Shown: in pieces, positions 25,856-32,888 of the stretch
How positions within the stretch are numbered: position 1 is the first letter of the stretch
Layout: each line of letters starts with the position of its first letter
Assembly (NCBI GenBank): GCA_009838515.1
Contig: VXRL01000033.1
Location: forward strand, 1-64,000
DNA from: Terriglobia bacterium
Lineage (GTDB): Bacteria; Acidobacteriota; Terriglobia; Bryobacterales; UBA6623
Reading direction: 5' to 3'
DNA: 64,000 bases
Notes under the pieces: generated by a model
Databases searched by the model: none
What the model was told of the DNA's origin: nothing
Seen by the model: the letters and a program-made list of their open reading frames with translations, nothing else
Position numbers and translations under genes: made by a program

Positions 25856-27457
25856 GTGGCGGAAGAGCAATACGACGCGATCGTCGTTGGCAGCGGGCCT
25901 GGTGGAGGGATCGCAACCTATGCCCTGGCTGCGGCTGGCCTGAACGTAGCTCTGGTCGAGGCGGGCCCTCGACTGACCGCGGGCGTAGACTACCAGGGGC
26001 ATCACTGGCCCTACGAGTACCGCGACCGGCGCGCTCCCAACTTCTGGAGCGACAATTTCTTGCGCGGGCATTTCACGCCCGTCGGAGACCGGCCTGGCCA
26101 CGGCCAGATTCGCGTGCTCGGCGGACGTTCGATCTGCTGGGCCGGACACTCGTTGCGCTTCGGGCCGAAGGACTTCGAGTCGTGGCCGATTTCGTACGAC
26201 GAGGTTTCTCCTTACTACAGCCGCGCCGAGTTGCTCATGGGCGTCTACGGAGATCGCGACGGTCTGTCCAACATGCCGGACGGCGAGTTCCTCAAGCCCG
26301 TGCCGATGCGCTGCGGCGAGCAGCGCCTCCGTCTCGGAGTCGAGCGCCTGCGGGAGCGCGGCGCGAAAATGGCGTTCGTCGCCCAGCGCAAGGCGATGCT
26401 GACCGAGACGCCCACTAAGCCGGAATGGAAACGCCGGCAGAAGTGCCACTACTGCGGGCACTGCTCTGGCTGTGCGGTCGAAGCCAAGTACACCTCCGTC
26501 AACACGCCGATCGCCTTGGTAGAGGAGAAAGGCAACTTGACGATCTTCACGGAGGCGATGGCGACCAAGGTCAAGGTTTCAGGCGAGGGCGGGCAGGCGA
26601 CGGGCATCGAGTACAAGTCCGCCGATGGAACGGCTCACGAACTCGACGCCAAGGTCGTGGTGCTGTCGTGCAGCGCCGTCGAGACTGCCCGCCTGCTGCT
26701 GATCTCCGATCTGTGCAACTCCAGCGGCCAAGTCGGCAAGAACCTGACCAGTCACTTTGGCGTGACGGTGCGCGGCTTCTTCCCGCAGATCCTTGGCCGC
26801 GACGCTTCGAACGACGACGGCACGAGCTACTATCACTCCCTCCTGACCGGGCTGTATTGGGACGAGCCCAGCCCGAAGTTTGAGGGCACGTACCAGGTGC
26901 AGTGCGGCGCGGGTGTCACCTCCCACCGCCGGGCGATCCGCACCGCACCGGGCTACGGGAGCGCTCTGAAGAAGAAGCTGCGCGAGTGGAACGTCGGTCA
27001 CGCCGGGATGAACATGCAGGGGACGACCCTGATCTCGTCGAACAAGTTCGTAGACCTAGACCCTGATCGGCGGGATCAGTTCGGCATGCCGCTGCCCCGC
27101 GTCCATCTCCACTACGACGATTCCGACGTCGCGATGGCCCAAGACATGGTGGAACGGTGCGAGGAGATCATTCGTGCCGGGGAAGGCGAAATCATCGAGA
27201 CTCCAGGCAACGTGAGTGTGGACGATCTGGTTATTGATCTCAATCACTGGGTCGGCACGACGCGAATGGGCAACGACCCCAAGACCTCTGTCGTCGGAAC
27301 CGACGGTCGGTCGCACGACCTGCCGAACCTGTTCGTGGCGGACGCATCCGTGTTCCCGCAGTATCCCGAGAAGAATCCCACGCTGACGAACATCGCGCTC
27401 TCGTGGCGCACGGCTGACGGAATCGTCGAGGGTTTCAAGCGCAATGCATGGGGGTGA
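25856..27457 (+). CDS. GMC-family flavin dehydrogenase, gluconate/sugar dehydrogenase large-subunit type
   Basis: FAD-dependent sugar or polyol dehydrogenase, about 533 residues. FAD motif AIVVGSGPGGGIATYALAA at the N-terminus; GQIRVLGGRSICWAGHSLR; catalytic region NHWVGTTRMG and NPTLTNIALSW. A cysteine segment CHYCGHCSGCAVEAK near residue 200 matches the place where related membrane-bound sugar dehydrogenases bind an Fe-S cluster. GTG 25856 is preferred because GAGG lies eight bases upstream; GTG 25847 overlaps that motif. It has no signal of its own. The next gene, seven bases on, is a Tat-signal subunit 3 that would carry it to the periplasm as a complex. No cytochrome c subunit follows, so the electron acceptor is unknown. 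Confidence 0.91.
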   Translation: MAEEQYDAIVVGSGPGGGIATYALAAAGLNVALVEAGPRLTAGVDYQGHHWPYEYRDRRAPNFWSDNFLRGHFTPVGDRPGHGQIRVLGGRSICWAGHSLRFGPKDFESWPISYDEVSPYYSRAELLMGVYGDRDGLSNMPDGEFLKPVPMRCGEQRLRLGVERLRERGAKMAFVAQRKAMLTETPTKPEWKRRQKCHYCGHCSGCAVEAKYTSVNTPIALVEEKGNLTIFTEAMATKVKVSGEGGQATGIEYKSADGTAHELDAKVVVLSCSAVETARLLLISDLCNSSGQVGKNLTSHFGVTVRGFFPQILGRDASNDDGTSYYHSLLTGLYWDEPSPKFEGTYQVQCGAGVTSHRRAIRTAPGYGSALKKKLREWNVGHAGMNMQGTTLISSNKFVDLDPDRRDQFGMPLPRVHLHYDDSDVAMAQDMVERCEEIIRAGEGEIIETPGNVSVDDLVIDLNHWVGTTRMGNDPKTSVVGTDGRSHDLPNLFVADASVFPQYPEKNPTLTNIALSWRTADGIVEGFKRNAWG

Positions 27458-27464
27458 TCGCAAC

Positions 27465-27995
27465 ATGGAGCGCAGGACAATCCTCAAGCTAGTGGCGGCA
27501 GGCGTCTTGCCCGGCACGGGTGGGCTGGTACAACTCGGCTGTGGCTCGGGCGGCTACAAGCCGGAATTCTTCTCGGCCTCGCAGCTGGATCTGGTGGATG
27601 TGCTGAGCGAATTGATCTTGCCCAGCGACGACCATTCGCCGGGAGCGCGCGCTGCCAAGGTTGCCAGATATATCGATGTCATGGTCGCCGACGGCTCGAG
27701 CGAACTGCAGGCGAGCTGGAAGTCTGGGCTCGAGGCGGTATCGGACCAGGCGCAGGAGCGCTTTGGGCGCGATTTCTTGGACTGCGACGCCGCTCAGCAG
27801 GATGCAATCGTGGCCGAGATGGCTCGTAACGAAGACGAGCCCCAGACCCCCGCCGAGCGCTTCTTCGGTGGCTTAAAGCGCATGACCATTGACGGCTACT
27901 ACACTTCCGAGATCGGCATTCACCAAGACCTCGGCTACCAAGGGAACACCGCCGTGGATGAGTTTCCCGGCTGCACTCACGAAGCACACGCGTAA
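27465..27995 (+). CDS. Gluconate 2-dehydrogenase subunit 3-family protein, Tat-exported
   Basis: Small subunit of 176 residues that partners the preceding GMC flavoprotein and supplies its export signal. ATG 27465 opens a twin-arginine-type signal (MERRTILKLVAAGVLPGTGG); GGGGTGA, overlapping the stop of the large subunit, acts as ribosome binding site. The mature part shows LDVLSELILPSDDHSPGA-like family residues (VDVLSELILPSDDHSPGA) and ends DLGYQGNTAVDEFPGCTH, typical of subunit 3. An ATG at 27444 in frame overlaps the upstream gene and is less likely. The close spacing supports an obligate two-subunit enzyme. Confidence 0.92.
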   Translation: MERRTILKLVAAGVLPGTGGLVQLGCGSGGYKPEFFSASQLDLVDVLSELILPSDDHSPGARAAKVARYIDVMVADGSSELQASWKSGLEAVSDQAQERFGRDFLDCDAAQQDAIVAEMARNEDEPQTPAERFFGGLKRMTIDGYYTSEIGIHQDLGYQGNTAVDEFPGCTHEAHA

Positions 27996-28174
27996 GGCGA
28001 GCGCCAGCTTGGCGGCCAGCGTCCCTCGCTTCGTTCCCTCACTGCATCGTCGGCGTGCCTGACCACGCTGCCCCCAGACGCTTGGCGTTCGTGCTGGCTC
28101 CAGCCAGCGGGCGGCCGCTGCCATAGCTGGCGCAATCAGGCGGGCGCCGGTCATCTTGAGTCGAGTCGTCGGGA

Positions 28175-28204
28175 AGCGAGCTCGCTAATTGTTAAGTGAG
28201 CGAG
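28175..28204. repeat. Overlapping palindrome/hairpin between convergent genes
   Basis: AGCGAGCTCGCT (28175-28186) is a perfect 12-base palindrome, and its second half can instead pair with AGCGAG at 28199-28204 across a 12-base loop. It sits between the convergent subunit-3 and histidine kinase genes and may be a shared termination structure, though no T-run is present. Confidence 0.4.
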
Positions 28205-28219
28205 CGTAGCGGCTCGGCC

Positions 28220-30091
28220 TCACTGAATCGACGCCGGATCTTGGTCCTTCTCCGCCATGCCTGCATCGAACATCGAGGGCCCCTGGTCGAAAGGCAGCGG
28301 GAGTTGGTCCTTCTCCGCCATCACTGCTGCAAGCACAGGGGGCACCGGCTCGAAGGGTAGAGAGAACCAGAACGTTGACCCCGTGCCCGGCTCGCTCTCG
28401 ACCCAGACACGTCCGCCGTGGGCCTGCACGAGGTGCTTGACGATCGCCAGGCCAAGCCCTGTGCCGCCCAACTCTCTCGACCGGGCCTTGTCTACGCGAT
28501 AGAAGCGCTCGAACACTCTGGACACGTGCTCCTTCGGGATGCCGATGCCCGTGTCCTTGACGTACATGTTCAGCGATCCTTGGCCGTTGCTCACTCCCAG
28601 GCTTATGCTGCCGTCGGCTGGCGTGTACTTGGCAGCGTTGTCTAACAAGTTCGATAGGATCTGCTGGACCGCGCTGAGGTCGCAGCGAATCGCGAGGTCC
28701 TCCGGAACTGAGGCTACCGTCAGCTGCAGAGACTTGCGGGCCAGCACCGGCCGAATGCCGTCGGCGGCGTGCCGCATGATGTCGGCCACGGGCTGCTGCG
28801 CGAACTCGAACTCCCGTGCCTTGACTTCGATCTGCGACAGCGTCATCAGGTCGGCAGTGAGCTGGGTCAGTCGCTGTGCGTTCTGCCAAAGGATCTTTAT
28901 GAAGCGTTCGTTGTTCTGCTTGTCGTGGATCGCGCCATCCATCAATGTCTCCGCATATCCGGTGATGGAGGCCAGTGGAGTGCGCAGTTCATGCGATACG
29001 TTGATGACGAAGTCGCGCCGCATCTGATCGACCCGCTCCAGCTCGGTGATGTCGTGGAAGACAGCCGCGACGGCCTGGGTCTTGCCCTTCCGGCTAGTGA
29101 TCGGAGCGCATGTAACCCGCCACGAGCGGCGGGTAGGCGAGTCCACCGACAACTCGGTCGTGCATGACTTGCCGTGATCGATGGCATAGTTGAAGATGGC
29201 CGGGACGTTCTTGTTCTTCCACCCATTGAGCGAGGCCTGCTGCGACAAATCCTCGTCCGGGAACATCATCTCGATTGGAGGGTTGTGCAGCACGATGTGA
29301 CACCTGCGATCCGCGACTAGGATCCCCGCTCCGATGCCGTTGACCGCGGCCACGAAGCGCGAGCGTTCCTCCTGAAGCTGGTGGAAGTTCGTGCGCAGCT
29401 TCCCCGCCGTGGTGCGTAAGCTGGCCGCCAAGTCATTGAGTTCGCGCAAGTTGCCCCGCTCCGGAAACGACTCGTCGATCTCGAAATCACCGTCCGCGAT
29501 CGCATTGGACAGCGACACGATGCCCGAAATCTGGGACGAGATTCGGCGCGCCACCCACGCCGTGGCCAGCACCAGCGGGGCCACGATGAAGAGGATGACG
29601 AGTGCGATACTGCTGCGGTTGGACTTGGCGAGCTTGTTGACTTCTTCCAGAGGCAACGCGAGGCGCACGGCGCCGCCGCCATCCATCGGGACCGCGACGT
29701 ACAGGAAGTCCATCCCAACCGTGCTGCTTAAGCGTCGGCTGACAGAGGTCTCGCCAACCAGCGATTCGACAAATTCAGGCCGTGTGGCGTGGTTTTCCAT
29801 CTGCAGCGGATCAGCCTCTGAGTCCGCTAGGACAGTTCCGGAGGAGTCGATGATTGTCACTCGCGCTTGCGCGCGCTGTGCCAGGTCGTGGGCCACGCCC
29901 TGGTACTCGCCGGGGGGCAGGCCCTCGAGCGTGGTCTCTACCAGCCGTGCCTTTTCCGACAGGCTTGTCTCGAGGCCGTTCTCAAGATTGGCGATGGTGA
30001 TTCGAGTGACCGACAGCAGCACAGCAACGGCTGTGATCAGCAACGGCAGGATCGTGACCAAGCCCAGCTTGAGGAAGATACGAGCGGTCAT
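28220..30091 (-). CDS. PhoR-like membrane sensor histidine kinase
   Basis: Inner-membrane sensor kinase of 623 residues that phosphorylates the adjacent response regulator. Two transmembrane helices (about 7-29 and 162-183) flank a periplasmic sensor region. HAMP (184-235), PAS (about 245-350), HisKA with the phospho-acceptor His367 in [15 protein letters not shown], and an ATPase domain with [24 protein letters not shown] and [14 protein letters not shown] follow. The frame runs to 30232, but ATG 30091 overlaps the regulator stop as ATGA, the normal coupling, and starts just before the first helix. The C-terminal tail repeats AEKDQ twice, described separately. No phosphate transport genes are nearby, so PhoR function is not proven. 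Confidence 0.94.
   Translation of the reverse strand: MTARIFLKLGLVTILPLLITAVAVLLSVTRITIANLENGLETSLSEKARLVETTLEGLPPGEYQGVAHDLAQRAQARVTIIDSSGTVLADSEADPLQMENHATRPEFVESLVGETSVSRRLSSTVGMDFLYVAVPMDGGGAVRLALPLEEVNKLAKSNRSSIALVILFIVAPLVLATAWVARRISSQISGIVSLSNAIADGDFEIDESFPERGNLRELNDLAASLRTTAGKLRTNFHQLQEERSRFVAAVNGIGAGILVADRRCHIVLHNPPIEMMFPDEDLSQQASLNGWKNKNVPAIFNYAIDHGKSCTTELSVDSPTRRSWRVTCAPITSRKGKTQAVAAVFHDITELERVDQMRRDFVINVSHELRTPLASITGYAETLMDGAIHDKQNNERFIKILWQNAQRLTQLTADLMTLSQIEVKAREFEFAQQPVADIMRHAADGIRPVLARKSLQLTVASVPEDLAIRCDLSAVQQILSNLLDNAAKYTPADGSISLGVSNGQGSLNMYVKDTGIGIPKEHVSRVFERFYRVDKARSRELGGTGLGLAIVKHLVQAHGGRVWVESEPGTGSTFWFSLPFEPVPPVLAAVMAEKDQLPLPFDQGPSMFDAGMAEKDQDPASIQ
28241..28321. repeat. 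Direct repeat encoding duplicated tail of the histidine kinase
   Basis: The 18-base sequence TTGGTCCTTCTCCGCCAT occurs at 28241-28258 and 28304-28321, 63 bases (21 codons) apart and in the same frame, giving two copies of MAEKDQ in the last 35 residues of the kinase. Confidence 0.8.
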
Positions 30092-30780
30092 GAGGGGATG
30101 TCGAAGCGATATCCGAACCCTCGCACGGTCTGAATCCACTTCGGATGCTTGGGATTCTCTTCGATCTGTTCGCGAAGGCGCCGCACATGCACGTCGACGT
30201 TCCGGGGCGTGATGTGCGTGCGCCCGTCCCACACTCGCGCGATGAGCTGCTCCCGCGTGTACGCCTTGCCGGGATTTTCGGCAAGGAACCCGAGCAGGGC
30301 GAACTCGGTGGCGGTGAGTTCCAGGGGAGTTCCAGCTAGGCTCGCCTGGCGCGCCGGATAGTCTATGTCCAAGCCCTGGGCCTTGACTGAGCGCTGTTGT
30401 GCCCTGTCCCCGCCTCGGCGCAAGTGCGCCTTGATCCGGGCCAGCAGCTCGCGCGGGCTGAACGGCTTCGTAATGTAGTCGTCGCCGCCGATCTCAAGGC
30501 CGAGCACCCGGTCGACTTCTTCGCTGCGGGCGGTCAGAAAGAGGACCGGAACATTAGCGGTGGCCGAGTGAATGCGCAGTTGGCGACAGAACTCGAAGCC
30601 GTCCCCGTCGGGCAGCATCACGTCGAGGAGGATCAGGTCCGGCTGGCTTTCCCGGACGATCTCGAGGGCTCCGTCCAGACGGTGGAGAATCTTGACCGTA
30701 TACCCGTTGTTGGCAAGGTTGTACTCGAGAAGCGTGCAAAGATCTTGATCGTCTTCGATGACGATGATCGACTGTTGCAT
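30088..30780 (-). CDS. OmpR/PhoB-family response regulator
   Basis: Transcription factor of 230 residues controlled by phosphorylation. The receiver domain has the acidic pair EDD near residue 10, phospho-acceptor Asp53 in LILLDVMLPDGDG, and the switch Lys in DDYITKPFSPREL. A winged-helix DNA-binding domain follows (LTATEFALLGFLAENPGKA, RNVDVHVRRLREQ, VRGFGYRF). The frame extends to 30882, but ATG 30780 gives the standard N-terminus MQQSIIVIEDDQD. No Shine-Dalgarno motif is visible and a perfect -10 box lies 15 bases upstream, so the transcript may be almost leaderless. It overlaps the kinase gene by four bases. Confidence 0.95.
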   Translation of the reverse strand: MQQSIIVIEDDQDLCTLLEYNLANNGYTVKILHRLDGALEIVRESQPDLILLDVMLPDGDGFEFCRQLRIHSATANVPVLFLTARSEEVDRVLGLEIGGDDYITKPFSPRELLARIKAHLRRGGDRAQQRSVKAQGLDIDYPARQASLAGTPLELTATEFALLGFLAENPGKAYTREQLIARVWDGRTHITPRNVDVHVRRLREQIEENPKHPKWIQTVRGFGYRFDIPS

Positions 30781-30795
30781 ACGGCTTTGTTTGTC

Positions 30796-30801
30796 ATTAT
30801 A
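30796..30801 (-). promoter_or_regulatory. Consensus -10 box of the two-component operon
   Basis: On the minus strand TATAAT lies 15 bases before the regulator ATG. No TTGACA-like -35 can be found at 15-20 bases upstream. A good -10 without a -35 is typical of activator-dependent promoters such as PhoB-autoregulated ones, but no direct-repeat box was recognised. Confidence 0.5.
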
Positions 30802-30911
30802 TGCAGCGCCGCCCAGCCGGACTGCCTTGGGCGGTGCGGTTTCGGGCCCCCTTCCGCCGCAAGCTAACATACAAGCAGGCACCGTCTTCCGGGGCGGATG
30901 CGGGCAGGATC

Positions 30912-31646
30912 ATGAGGCTTGTTGGCAAGGGCGCGATCGTAACCGGTGCGGGGAGCGGGATAGGCGAGGCGGTGGCTCGCTGCTACGCCGAGGAGGGCGC
31001 GGAGGTCGTCACGGTCGGGCGCACCCTGGCCAAGCTGGAGTCGGCGCGCCAGGCCGCCGGCGCGGCCGCCAGCCGACTGCATCCATACCCGCTCGACGTC
31101 GCCGATGCCGAGGCGGTGGACGCCATGGTCGCCTGGGCTCAGCGACGCCTGCCGCAAGTCGACATCCTCGTGAACAATGCCGGCACGAACGTGCCGCGGC
31201 GCGCCCTCGACGAGCTCAGCAGGGAGGACTTCGATACGGTCGTGAGGGTCAACGTCAGCGGCCCCTTCTACCTGCTCAGCGCGATCCTGCCCGGCATGCG
31301 AGAGCGTGGCGACGGCGTGGTGATCACGGTTTCGTCGACCGCTGGCGTGCGCACCTCGGTCGTGGCCGGGGCCAGCTATAGCGTCAGCAAGCACGGAGCG
31401 CGCTCCCTCAGCCTAGCCACCCATCTAGAGGACGGGCCGCGCGGGATCCGCTCCTGTGTGATCTGCCCCGGCGAGGTCAACACTCCGATCCTTGACCGCC
31501 GGCCAGTGGTTCCCTCGGACGATAGGCGCGCGGTGATGCTTCAACCGGAAGACGTGGCCCAGGCCGCGTTGCTGGTCGCGACACTGCACCCGCGCGCCTG
31601 CATTCCCGAATTGATCATCACTCCGACGAACCAAAAGTTCTCATAG
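30912..31646 (+). CDS. Short-chain dehydrogenase/reductase
   Basis: NAD(P)-dependent oxidoreductase of the classical SDR family, 244 residues. Cofactor motif TGAGSGIGEAVA near residue 11, structural NNAG (VDILVNNAGTN), catalytic Ser in VITVSSTAG, and the active-site YSVSK. The open frame extends to 30801, but ATG 30912, with AGGA just upstream, gives the usual N-terminus (MRLVGKGAIVTGAG). The substrate is unknown. It is transcribed away from the two-component operon and ends 43 bases before the convergent HU-like gene. Confidence 0.92.
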   Translation: MRLVGKGAIVTGAGSGIGEAVARCYAEEGAEVVTVGRTLAKLESARQAAGAAASRLHPYPLDVADAEAVDAMVAWAQRRLPQVDILVNNAGTNVPRRALDELSREDFDTVVRVNVSGPFYLLSAILPGMRERGDGVVITVSSTAGVRTSVVAGASYSVSKHGARSLSLATHLEDGPRGIRSCVICPGEVNTPILDRRPVVPSDDRRAVMLQPEDVAQAALLVATLHPRACIPELIITPTNQKFS

Positions 31647-31688
31647 TCCGAGCCCGGGAGCCCGTGCTTCGCCGGAGGGGTGCGGGCC

Positions 31689-31955
31689 CTAGATGGCCTG
31701 CATGTCCTTGCCCGGCTTGAAGCGAACCGTCTTGCCGGGCGGTATGCGGACTTCCTCGCCGGTCTTGGGATTGCGCCCGATCCCGGTCTTGCGCGGCCGG
31801 ATTTCAAAAACGCCGAAGCCGCGCAATTCGATGCGCTCACCGCGGGCGATCGAATCCCGCATGGTGTCGAGGATCGTCTGGACGGCGATCCGCGCCAGGC
31901 TCTTGCTCAGGCCCGTGCGATCGATCACACATTCAACGAGGTCCGACTTGATCAT
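31689..31955 (-). CDS. HU/IHF-family DNA-binding protein
   Basis: Small nucleoid-associated protein of 88 residues that binds and bends DNA as a dimer. The family core is clear: MIKSDLVECVIDRTGLS, RIELRGFGVFEI, and the arm RPRKTGIGRNPKTGEEV ending PGKTVRFKPGKDM. The FGVF and RNP elements mark the DNA-inserting arms. It could be an HU homodimer or an IHF-like subunit; the sequence does not settle this. A near-consensus promoter lies just upstream, fitting a highly expressed protein. Confidence 0.95.
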   Translation of the reverse strand: MIKSDLVECVIDRTGLSKSLARIAVQTILDTMRDSIARGERIELRGFGVFEIRPRKTGIGRNPKTGEEVRIPPGKTVRFKPGKDMQAI

Positions 31956-31990
31956 GGGTTGGTGTGGGCGTCCTCGAATCGGGAATCTCT

Positions 31991-32019
31991 ATCCTAAGAA
32001 AGCGAATGGGCCTTGTCAA
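31991..32019 (-). promoter_or_regulatory. Near-consensus sigma-70 promoter of the HU-like gene
   Basis: On the minus strand TTGACA (32014-32019, perfect -35) is followed after exactly 17 bases by TAGGAT (31991-31996). The transcription start would fall near 31984, about 30 bases before the HU ATG. This is the best promoter match I found in the window. Confidence 0.8.
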
Positions 32020-32132
32020 CCCTCTGCGGCTAAGCCTGCCCGGCATCAAGATGCCGCGCAGTCGCGCGCGCGTGCGGCGCAGAATCCATGCTACGATAGG
32101 CCTGCATGCAGTGATCGAGTGGTTCGCGCGGT

Positions 32133-32266
32133 CTTCGGGCGCACCACTTTTTTAGGGGTACCACTGACAAGTCAGGCGAACGTTGGAGATCGGGTGCTGC
32201 GAGGCACTCCGGTCTCTTTTTGTTTTCCGTGCCGGCCCACATCCGCTGCAGCAAAGGGGGACAGTC
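32133..32266 (+). promoter_or_regulatory. infC leader with possible antiterminator and strong ribosome binding site
   Basis: The 311-base region between the divergent HU-like gene and infC contains a leader. AAAGGGGG at 32253-32260 lies six bases before the ATT start. Segments 32133-32145 (CTTCG...GCACC) can pair with 32193-32204 (GGTGC..CGAGG), which would disrupt the 5' arm of the terminator described next. A -10-like TACGAT is at 32092-32097 without a convincing -35. The pairings are visible; the switching idea is inference. Confidence 0.45.
32186..32226 (+). terminator. Intrinsic terminator in the infC leader (attenuator)
   Basis: A 12-base-pair stem with one bulged T (arms 32186-32197 and 32204-32216, six-base loop) is followed directly by TTTTTGTTTT at 32217-32226. 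It lies upstream of the infC start on the coding strand, with no + strand gene end nearby, so it most likely acts as a leader attenuator. Terminator-controlled infC leaders are known in other phyla, where ribosomal protein L20 regulates them. Confidence 0.75.
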
Positions 32267-32884
32267 ATTTTCCGACGACGATACCGCCCTATTCGTAGGG
32301 TCAGACGACAGAATGTCAACGAAACGATCCGCGCCCGCGAGGTGCGGGTTGTTTTTCCCGATGGCCAGACGGGGGTGATGTCTACTAGCGAGGGCATCCG
32401 CCGTGCCAAGGACATGGGGCTGGACCTAGTCTTGGTCTCGCCTACGGCACAGCCTCCGGTCGCAAAGGTCATCGACTACGGCGAGTACTCCTACCTCGAG
32501 AAAAAGAAGCGCAACGACGCGAAGAAGAAGCAGCATCGCATCGAGGTCAAGGAAGTCAAGTTCCGCCCCAACACCGACCAGCACGACTACGACTTCAAGA
32601 AGAACCACGCAGTGCGCTTCTTGAAGGACGGCAACAAAGTCAAGGCCACGGTGTTCTTCCGCGGCAGGGAGATCACGCACGCCGACATAGGCGAGCGTTT
32701 GCTGCGCGTATTGGCGGGTGACGTGGAGGAGTTCGGCACTCCGGAAACTCAGCCGCGAATTGAGGGCCGGACGATGAGCATGATGATCGGCCCCCTCAAG
32801 TCTGGGAAACAGAGCGGCAAGAAGCCGCCCCAACCGCCGCCCGCCGCGCCCGAGGGCGGGGCGCCAAGCCAGGTCAGGCCCTAG
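32267..32884 (+). CDS. infC: Translation initiation factor IF-3, probable ATT start
   Basis: IF-3 binds the 30S subunit and checks start-codon pairing. The N-domain (QNVNETIRAREVRVVFPDG), the lysine-rich linker (YLEKKKRNDAKKKQHR) and the C-domain (EVKFRPNTDQHDYDFKKNH, KVKATVFFRGREITH) are all present, with a Pro/Gly-rich tail of about 25 residues. No ATG, GTG or TTG lies in frame between the TTG at 32183 and the conserved region. ATT at 32267 has AAAGGGGG six bases upstream and gives 205 residues starting FRRRYRPIRR. An ATT start is the classic autoregulated infC arrangement, since IF-3 discriminates against it. The usual downstream rpmI and rplT are absent; a convergent gene ends five bases away. 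Confidence 0.93.
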   Translation: MFRRRYRPIRRVRRQNVNETIRAREVRVVFPDGQTGVMSTSEGIRRAKDMGLDLVLVSPTAQPPVAKVIDYGEYSYLEKKKRNDAKKKQHRIEVKEVKFRPNTDQHDYDFKKNHAVRFLKDGNKVKATVFFRGREITHADIGERLLRVLAGDVEEFGTPETQPRIEGRTMSMMIGPLKSGKQSGKKPPQPPPAAPEGGAPSQVRP

Positions 32885-32888
32885 ATCA

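Noticed and set aside
32092-32097. Full sigma-70 promoter for infC
   Set aside because: Only a -10-like TACGAT is seen; no acceptable -35 lies 15-19 bases upstream, so it is mentioned but not called.
32183-32266. IF-3 starting at TTG 32183
   Set aside because: That start precedes the leader terminator, has no ribosome binding site, and the residues before FRRRYRP do not resemble IF-3.
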